Shown here: positions 1 to 5,449 of the stretch, in pieces
Layout: each line of letters opens with the position of its first letter
Position numbering within the stretch: position 1 is the first letter of the stretch
Source of the DNA: Methanosphaera sp. rholeuAM130
Lineage (GTDB): Archaea > Methanobacteriota > Methanobacteria > Methanobacteriales > Methanobacteriaceae
NCBI GenBank assembly: GCA_003266065.1
Contig: MUZY01000197.1
Location: 1 to 12,235, forward strand
Length of the DNA: 12,235 nt
Reading direction: 5' to 3'
Translations under genes and position numbers: made by a program
The notes under the pieces: model-generated
What the model saw: only the letters and a program-made list of their open reading frames with translations
Database searches by the model: none
Told to the model about the DNA's origin: nothing

Positions 1-251
1 TCGATAATCAAAAAAGAAGTCTTGTAAAACCGGTAAACGCTAAAGTGGACATACCTATCATTGATAAAAGAGTAGGTCAAGTATTAGCTATTATGGGTAC
101 AGAAGTTCAATTGATGGACTTGGAAACCTATGAAACAATCGAATTACCTATACCTGATGACTTGAAAGATGTTATCAAAGAAGGAGTAGATGTAGAATAC
201 ATTGAAGCTATGGGTAATATGAAAATCATGAGAACTAAAGGTGGAAATTAA
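1..251 (+). CDS. eif5A: Translation initiation factor 5A (aIF5A), 3' part
   Basis: This is the C-terminal part (about 83 residues) of the archaeal homologue of eIF5A, which binds ribosomes stalled at difficult peptide bonds and carries a hypusine-type modification. The frame is open from the first base of the window (DNQKRSLVKPV...), so the gene starts upstream; the GTG at 45 is an internal valine codon, not a start. The visible part is the C-terminal OB-fold: KVDIPIIDKR, then QVLAIMGTEVQLMDLETYET, ELPIPDDLKDVIKEGVDVEY and a final MRTKGGN, all close to what I remember of the family. The N-terminal domain with the modified lysine loop lies outside the window. The stop TAA (249-251) is followed at once by T tracts. 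The family assignment is secure; everything about the N-terminus is unseen. Confidence 0.93.
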   Translation, partial: DNQKRSLVKPVNAKVDIPIIDKRVGQVLAIMGTEVQLMDLETYETIELPIPDDLKDVIKEGVDVEYIEAMGNMKIMRTKGGN

Positions 252-254
252 ACA

Positions 255-330
255 CTATCCTTTTTTTCTAATATCTTTTTTTGCATAAATGGTTTTGTGC
301 ATAGCTCTTTTTTTGTGTAAAATTTTTTTC
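255..330 (+). terminator. Oligo-T terminator cluster after aIF5A
   Basis: Four separate runs of exactly seven T lie just downstream of the stop codon, at 261-267, 276-282, 308-314 and 323-329. No strong hairpin precedes them. Archaeal RNA polymerase is known to terminate on U-rich stretches without a stem-loop, so a stack of T7 runs is a good candidate terminator for the aIF5A transcript. Confidence 0.7.
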
Positions 331-827
331 TAAAAACTTAATTTAAATTTAACTTGTCCGTAGTATTATTGAATGAATTATTAATAATTATTTATTACCA
401 TTTTGTCAATAAAATTATAAAAATAATGACAATTAATTTATTTTAGTACTTTTAATATTCATAATGTATACTATTTCTAAAAAATAACTGGGTATTGTAC
501 ACGTATTTTTTGTATTATTATAAAAAGTAATTTTATATATTAGTAATAATATAAATATATTTAGTTAATTAGCTATACAAGAATGAATATATTTAAAATT
601 CATATAAAGGAAGAACTTGTGAACGATAAATTCATGGTAAGTTATATAGTATAATTCAAAATTTTTTTCTTTGAAAAAGGTTTTGTTAAAACTTCATTTA
701 TATAATAATAATTTTAAATATTATACATTCTTTTAAAAGGGAAAATAATCTACACAATTAAAATCCTGAGCACGAATGTATAGCTAATAAATAGAACGGT
801 TAAAACTAGTTCTATCATACTACATAA

Positions 828-932
828 CTTTTTTTGACAAATTCATTTATTGCAGCGTTAGTTGTTGCAGCGTTAATTATTGCAACATTATTTGTGTATA
901 ATTTAAGTAAATCAATTCGTCAGTCCTACTGA
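828..932 (+). other. Possible decayed ORF encoding one membrane helix
   Basis: The frame following a TAA at 825-827 reads through a strongly hydrophobic stretch (FIAALVVAALIIATLFVY) and then a polar basic tail (NLSKSIRQS) before TGA at 930-932, which looks like a single transmembrane helix with a short cytoplasmic tail. There is no ATG or GTG before the helix; only a TTG at 834-836 could start it, and no SD is visible. Part of the hydrophobicity comes from a duplicated 11-base unit, TTGCAGCGTTA, at about 850-860 and 865-875. A 5-bp stem (TCAGT CCT ACTGA) overlaps the stop. It may be the remnant of a lost gene or chance; I do not recognise a family. Confidence 0.2.
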
Positions 933-988
933 TTGGTTATTTGCTTTAACTTATTCCAAGAAATGCTGACTTCATGTTCACCTAAATT

Positions 989-1007
989 AAAAAAAACTTT
1001 AAAAAAA
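989..1007 (-). terminator. Oligo-T terminator of the GyrI-like gene
   Basis: Read on the minus strand, a T7 run (1007 to 1001) and a T8 run (996 to 989) are separated by only four bases, and begin 16 bases after the stop codon of the GyrI-like gene. This matches archaeal U-tract termination. Confidence 0.65.
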
Positions 1008-1022
1008 GAAAGAAGTTGAGAT

Positions 1023-1514
1023 TTAATCTCTTTTTGGACCCATATATATAACGGGTAAATGTATTTCCGTCTGAAGTTCTTCAACAGGCGTGTTTTCACT
1101 TGCCGGAAGATAAATTTCAGTTATCGGACCTACGATATCATAATGATTTTCAACAGCATAATTCACCATTTCACGTACAGATTCATTGAAATTTTTATGT
1201 GAACCGACATGTCTGGCAGCTAAAACGGTATGGCCCGTCAATTCTTTCAATCCCAATTTTCCTAAACGACCGGCAGGCTTACCGTCAGCATAAAAATCCT
1301 TAATGGGCATACCCACTTCAAATATCTGATCATTTTCAGCACGTTCTTCTAAGTCATTATCATATGAACCATATGGAAAACCGACAGCTTCCAATCCATT
1401 GTCGCGGATAAGCTGCGCTACCTCTTCAATGAATTCCGGCAGTTTACTGAAACTGTCAGTGTGCGGTACATATGCTACTTTTTGATCGGCAATCTTTTTT
1501 TCAACGATTTTCAT
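1023..1514 (-). CDS. GyrI-like small-molecule-binding domain protein
   Basis: A 163-residue protein consisting of one GyrI-like (AraC effector-binding/SOUL-related) domain. Features seen: an opening beta strand and polar segment (KKIADQKVAYVPHTDSFSK), a helix (LPEFIEEVAQLIRDNG), a central GFPYGSYDND turn, a second half with FYADGKPAGR and a helix (SVREMVNYAVENHYDIVGP), and the closing pattern ITEIYLPA...TEIHLPV. The length fits the bare domain, with no helix-turn-helix, so it is probably a ligand sensor or binder rather than a DNA-binding regulator. Family members bind hydrophobic or cationic small molecules, and some inhibit gyrase or hydrolyse cyclopropanoid compounds; which applies here cannot be told. 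The start ATG has GGGATG eight bases upstream, a spacing also seen at the 10664 gene. It stands alone, divergent from the Ig-repeat gene. Confidence 0.85.
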   Translation of the reverse strand: MKIVEKKIADQKVAYVPHTDSFSKLPEFIEEVAQLIRDNGLEAVGFPYGSYDNDLEERAENDQIFEVGMPIKDFYADGKPAGRLGKLGLKELTGHTVLAARHVGSHKNFNESVREMVNYAVENHYDIVGPITEIYLPASENTPVEELQTEIHLPVIYMGPKRD

Positions 1515-1741
1515 ATTTTAAACATCCCATTTTTTTTTAATTATTATCTGTTATAAGTATATCTCTAATTTTCAAAGATTATCTTTTTTTGTTTTGGCTA
1601 TTATTTTTGTCTTACCTATTATTATCTTTATAATCAGACCCTATAATACTTTTATTTTTTCCTTCATATGCAGATTGATTGCAGGTATTATTAACTGCAG
1701 TATCCATTTGTGCAATTGTCCGGAGTTGGACATATTATACT

Positions 1742-1817
1742 TTGGAGGTCAATAGTGAAAAAATCTCTCCAACAAAAACCTAATGTAAATGAAAGAACAT
1801 TTCCTGTTGACCTCCGA
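1742..1817. repeat. 14-bp inverted repeat around a leader ORF
   Basis: The left arm (1742-1755) contains GGAGGTCAA and the right arm (1804-1817) contains its exact complement TTGACCTCC. Extending the pairing outward and inward with two G-U wobbles gives a 14-bp stem around a 48-base loop. The left arm includes the SD (GGAGG) and the first base of the GTG start of the 21-codon leader ORF; the right arm ends immediately before its TAA stop. As RNA the stem would hide the leader SD and a translating ribosome would open it. As DNA it could be a pair of operator half-sites. Confidence 0.6.
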
Positions 1818-1820
1818 TAA
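1755..1820 (+). CDS. Candidate 21-residue leader peptide
   Basis: A GTG-started ORF of 21 codons plus stop encodes MKKSLQQKPNVNERTFPVDL followed by R (GTG read as M). Its SD, GGAGG at 1744-1748, is the strongest visible in the window, and sits six bases before the start. The stop TAA (1818-1820) lies 11 bases before the GGAG (1832-1835) of the Ig-repeat gene, close enough for translational coupling. The peptide is hydrophilic with no membrane segment, and I recognise no family. It could be a regulatory leader peptide, the surviving 5' end of a lost gene, or chance. It is in a different frame from the downstream gene, so it is not an N-terminal extension of it. Confidence 0.3.
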   Translation: MKKSLQQKPNVNERTFPVDLR

Positions 1821-1843
1821 TAAAAGATAATGGAGAAAAATAA

Positions 1844-4800
1844 ATGATCAAGTCTAAAAATATGGTTATACTTCTCGTATTCACTTTGATGTTAACCTTT
1901 GGTCTTCAAGCATTAAGTGCAGCACACGTAGATTCAAATGGCGATTTTTCCACAGGCGAAAAATCATATGCATCATGTGAGAATTTAAGCATAACCTCCC
2001 AAGTATCAAATGAGAACGCTAGCTCATCGATGGCTACATACATCCAGGCAGCTGATGAGGTAAGCAAAACAAGTGTTGCTAAAACAAATGGTGACAGCGT
2101 GGATGTTGGCACGCGACGTGCCGGTATAACTGGCTGTGCCGATTCTAAAACAATGTCCTATGGATATGCACATCAAAAATCAGAAATGAAGGATGATTTT
2201 TGGCCAAATTCGGATATCAATTTAAAAACACAAATGTCAGAATCAAAAAATATCAAAAAACTGCCAAATGAAAAGGAGTCAATATCCATTGAAGTGGATG
2301 ATTTAACGTGCAGAGTCAATGATGTCGTATCAATCAATGTACAGTTTAACTCCAGTGACGTGGCCGATGGAGTGCTCATATTCTACGTTGATGATGACGT
2401 GGTGGCAACCCATAACCTGTCTCATTCGGATAACACCCTGGAATTTGACACCTATGGCCTTGAAGCCGGGATACATGGAGTATATGTGGAGTATACTGCA
2501 AGTTTGATCTATGAATCAACTGATACCAGTGCAAGCTTGGAAATCACAAGGCATCCAACATATATCACTAACTTCACCACTAACTTTACAGACGACAACG
2601 ACATAAACATGACATTCGACTTGTTGTCTGACGAGCAATACGTATCGGATGCTACCCTTGGATTATACCACAACGGGCAACTGATAAAAAGTGTAAACCT
2701 CAACGATTCAACCAATAGCATAACAATTGCCAGAAGCTGTAATCGTGAAATAATCAAAATCACATATGACGGCGATGAATACTATGAATCATTGGAGCTT
2801 TATCAATTAATCAACGTTGCCAAAAGACATTTGACACTATACGTTCCAAGTGTCACAGCTTACCATTCATCACAAAGCGATGTAACGCTAACCATAAACA
2901 ATGAGACAAGAATTGTTGACGGCAGAATCGAACTTTATGTGGATAACCTACTCGTATACACGGAAAATGCCACATCCGACATATCGTCAATCCCATTGAA
3001 TCTGACAAATTACCTTGAAGGCACATATGAATTAAGGGCTCTATACACGGATAGTGACGTCTTTGAGGATGCATCATACACAACGACCTTAAAGGTAAAC
3101 AGGATTAAAACGGTCATATATGCAAATAACATAACGACATACAGGAATGCTTCAGTAAATCTGAAGGCATCCGTATATAACTATGTTGACGATACGGATG
3201 AAGGATTAATAGAATTTTTCCTTGATGACGAGACCGTCCAGACAGGTCAAATAACGAACAATACGGTCAGTTATGGCTATGTCATTCCGTACACGTTAAG
3301 TTATGGAAATCACAGCCTGAAAATCGTTTATTATGGAAGCGACAAGTACACGGAATCCGAGATTAACACTACTTTGACGATAAACAAGTATAAAACTACA
3401 CTTTACGTCAAGAACACCACAATCGATGATGATGGATTGATAAACATAAACTTGAACTTGTATTCCTACAATAATGCAGTCGACGACGGTATGGTGGACT
3501 GTTATGTTGATGGCGTATTGGCATCAAGTGCAAACGTAAGCAATAACTCCGCTAAAGTGAGGTTGCCTGTGGAGTATGTCCCCGGTGTCGAATATGATGT
3601 CGAGTTAAGATATACGAACTCGGATTATTTCGACGATTCGACATTGAATACCAGAATACAACAAAACAAAACGAATACAACTATAAGCATATCAAAATAC
3701 CTATCAAATAAAAACATGCTTAACATAACAACTTATGTTTTTGCAAGGGATTATTCAAATATATCCGAGGGTAATGTAAAAATATATCTCAACAATACAT
3801 TAATATATACATGTGCCGTTCAAAATAACACGGTTAACACTTTCTATGACATGGGCGAATTTCCATCCGGCAATTACACAGTATATGCAGAGTACCTGGG
3901 ATCAAAGAGATATGCTCCATCAGACAACACGACAACCATAGAAAAAATAGTCACGCCAAAGACAATATACATTAACGCACAGTCAACGATAAGAACAACC
4001 CCCAACGAGACGGTAACATTAAAGGCAAACCTGACAGATTACGAATCAAATTTAATAACGGACACAATAAACGTTAAGTTAATCTACAACAATCAAACAA
4101 TTTCCACAAACTTCACGAACGGATTGTTGGAAGTCAACATTACTTCCTGCGAATCTACCGGCAAATACATTGTGGAACTCATAACTGAAAATACAACGAA
4201 GTACAAGGCGGCTAAAAGAAACGTGACGTTGAATGTAAACAGAAACAGCACATACATAGTGGCACCAAACTCCATAACAAGTCTTAAACTGGAAGATGTA
4301 CTGTTGAACTTGACATTAAATGACAACAATGGATTAATACAAACAAGAACACCCGTTCAAATAAAAATAGACAATAAAACAATATATCAGGGATTCATCA
4401 ATAACGGCACTTTGCAGTACAGGCTAAAATTGAACAGCTCCTACACCCAAACTCAATACAATATGACAGTAATCGCCGGTCAGACAATGACATATTCATC
4501 CACTGGAAAAAACATAACATTGAAACTGCAAAACAGAAAGACATACATTAAATCAGAAAACATATACTCAAAAAAAGGCGACCAATTGATATTCAAAGCA
4601 CAGTTATATGACAGTTTAACCCATAAAATGGTTACCAAAAGTATTCCGGTGGCAATAAAATTAAATAATCTGACAATAATCACGACAAACACAACAAACG
4701 GACAGATACTCTCAACATATCCTAATGAATACAACAACGAAAACTACTCCATAACAATAAAATCGGCCACGACAGGCTTATATGAAAGTTCACAATGGAA

Positions 4801-5401
4801 TGGAACACTGATAAACCAGCGAAGCACAATTAAGGTCTTGGCCAAAAACATCTATGCAAACGCAAATTCAACGATAACAATAAAGGCAACAATATACAAG
4901 GAGGACAAATTAACGACGGACAGAATACCTGTCGCTATTAAAATAAACAATCTGACAATAGCAACAATGAACGTGACCGATTCAATGATAGAATATCAAT
5001 ATAAATTGCCGGAAAATCTCTCTCAAAAGGAATATAACATTACAATCGTAACGGCGGATACACAGAATGTCATACAGTCAACAACCAACCTCAAGTTATT
5101 TGTCGCAAAAAATTATCAGCAGATAAACGTGGAAAATATTACAGCACATAAGAATGAGGTGATAAACATCAAGGCAAACATAACGGATAAAAATGGAAAC
5201 ATAATAAAATCAAACAAGCTGGTTAACATTAAAATAGCCGGCACGACAATTGCAAATATAAATGCTACAGATGGAATCATCGACTATAACTACACTTTGG
5301 GAAATCTTAAGGAAGGTTATTACGATTTAATAATAAAAACAGGTGAGACTAACTGTTATCTGCATGCAACAAGTCAATCCATATTAAATGTAAGGAATTA
5401 G
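1844..5401 (+). CDS. Secreted adhesin-like protein with ~11 Ig-like repeats
   Basis: A 1185-residue surface or secreted protein of the methanogen adhesin-like class, probably mediating contact with host, partner cells or glycans. The start ATG has GGAG eight bases upstream and begins a clear signal peptide (basic MIKSKN, then VILLVFTLMLTFGL, cleavage near ALSAAHV). Residues about 30-145 form a polar, low-complexity linker. From about 145 to the end I count 11 Ig-like beta-sandwich units of 90-97 residues, with junctions near 235, 327, 419, 515, 609, 703, 799, 897, 992 and 1089. Units 1-6 carry a 'G.IE.Y.DD..V' strand and end 'Y..SD.Y..S'; units 7-11 carry 'IPVAIKINNLTI' and 'YNITI.TA'. About 50 N-X-S/T sequons suggest heavy N-glycosylation. 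There is no C-terminal membrane helix, pseudomurein-binding repeat or sorting motif, so how it is held at the surface is unclear. It converges on the beta-helix gene. Confidence 0.88.
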   Translation: MIKSKNMVILLVFTLMLTFGLQALSAAHVDSNGDFSTGEKSYASCENLSITSQVSNENASSSMATYIQAADEVSKTSVAKTNGDSVDVGTRRAGITGCADSKTMSYGYAHQKSEMKDDFWPNSDINLKTQMSESKNIKKLPNEKESISIEVDDLTCRVNDVVSINVQFNSSDVADGVLIFYVDDDVVATHNLSHSDNTLEFDTYGLEAGIHGVYVEYTASLIYESTDTSASLEITRHPTYITNFTTNFTDDNDINMTFDLLSDEQYVSDATLGLYHNGQLIKSVNLNDSTNSITIARSCNREIIKITYDGDEYYESLELYQLINVAKRHLTLYVPSVTAYHSSQSDVTLTINNETRIVDGRIELYVDNLLVYTENATSDISSIPLNLTNYLEGTYELRALYTDSDVFEDASYTTTLKVNRIKTVIYANNITTYRNASVNLKASVYNYVDDTDEGLIEFFLDDETVQTGQITNNTVSYGYVIPYTLSYGNHSLKIVYYGSDKYTESEINTTLTINKYKTTLYVKNTTIDDDGLININLNLYSYNNAVDDGMVDCYVDGVLASSANVSNNSAKVRLPVEYVPGVEYDVELRYTNSDYFDDSTLNTRIQQNKTNTTISISKYLSNKNMLNITTYVFARDYSNISEGNVKIYLNNTLIYTCAVQNNTVNTFYDMGEFPSGNYTVYAEYLGSKRYAPSDNTTTIEKIVTPKTIYINAQSTIRTTPNETVTLKANLTDYESNLITDTINVKLIYNNQTISTNFTNGLLEVNITSCESTGKYIVELITENTTKYKAAKRNVTLNVNRNSTYIVAPNSITSLKLEDVLLNLTLNDNNGLIQTRTPVQIKIDNKTIYQGFINNGTLQYRLKLNSSYTQTQYNMTVIAGQTMTYSSTGKNITLKLQNRKTYIKSENIYSKKGDQLIFKAQLYDSLTHKMVTKSIPVAIKLNNLTIITTNTTNGQILSTYPNEYNNENYSITIKSATTGLYESSQWNGTLINQRSTIKVLAKNIYANANSTITIKATIYKEDKLTTDRIPVAIKINNLTIATMNVTDSMIEYQYKLPENLSQKEYNITIVTADTQNVIQSTTNLKLFVAKNYQQINVENITAHKNEVINIKANITDKNGNIIKSNKLVNIKIAGTTIANINATDGIIDYNYTLGNLKEGYYDLIIKTGETNCYLHATSQSILNVRN

Positions 5402-5431
5402 AGATTATCTTTTTTCTCTAATCCTTTTTTT
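5397..5431 (+). terminator. Hairpin plus T7 terminator overlapping the stop
   Basis: ATTAGAGA (5397-5404) and TCTCTAAT (5415-5422) form a perfect 8-bp stem around a 10-base loop, extendable by GG/CC with one bulged A, and are followed by CC and T7 (5425-5431). The stop codon TAG (5399-5401) lies inside the left arm. A further T7 follows at 5443-5449. On the opposite strand the same hairpin is not followed by a T tract, so it should act mainly on the Ig-repeat transcript. Confidence 0.7.
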
Positions 5432-5449
5432 CATTAATTTTATTTTTTT

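Larger units (their letters stand above)
331..1022. other. Long AT-rich gene-poor intergenic region
   Basis: About 690 bases without a convincing gene. The DNA is extremely AT-rich with many TATA-like strings, so promoter calls are not meaningful here. I looked for tRNA-like GC-rich folds and found none. The longest suggestive items are a 23-codon ORF (583-654, MNIFKIHIKEE...) with no good SD, and the hydrophobic ORF at 828-932 listed separately. The distal end (989-1007) contains the A-runs that act as the terminator of the minus-strand GyrI-like gene. Confidence 0.6.
1515..1843. promoter_or_regulatory. Divergent regulatory region before Ig-repeat gene
   Basis: This 329-base gap separates the minus-strand GyrI-like gene from the plus-strand Ig-repeat gene and must hold both promoters. 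TATA-like candidates for the plus gene are TTTATAATC (about 1629-1637), CCTATAATAC (about 1640-1650) and CATATTATAC (about 1731-1740); for the minus gene, the ATACTTATAAC region (about 1550-1561). None can be chosen with confidence in such AT-rich DNA. A small hairpin, TGTCC-GGAGTT-GGACA (1717-1732), exposes a GGAG loop. A second element, the 1742-1817 inverted repeat with an enclosed leader ORF, is listed separately. Three GGAG motifs in about 115 bases, with CTCC partners, allow alternative pairings. Confidence 0.45.

Noticed and set aside
45..251. A complete 68-residue protein starting at GTG 45
   Set aside because: The frame is open upstream to the window edge and the upstream residues (QKRSLVKP) match aIF5A, so this GTG is an internal valine codon.
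583..654. A 23-codon ORF in the first intergenic region (MNIFKIHIKEE...)
   Set aside because: It is short, has no convincing SD for its ATG, and is not unusual for this AT-rich stretch.
252..1022. A tRNA or other structured RNA gene in the long gap
   Set aside because: No cloverleaf, no GC-rich stem set and no conserved tRNA T-loop motif found; the region is uniformly AT-rich, whereas structured RNAs in such genomes usually stand out by GC.
1742..1817. An insertion-sequence remnant bounded by inverted repeats
   Set aside because: The span is only 76 bases, with no transposase fragment and no visible flanking duplication, so a regulatory leader is the better reading.
1906..5400. Minus-strand and other-frame ORFs across the Ig-repeat gene
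   Set aside because: They are shadows of a long, well-supported coding frame with signal peptide and protein repeats; none has its own SD or recognisable product.
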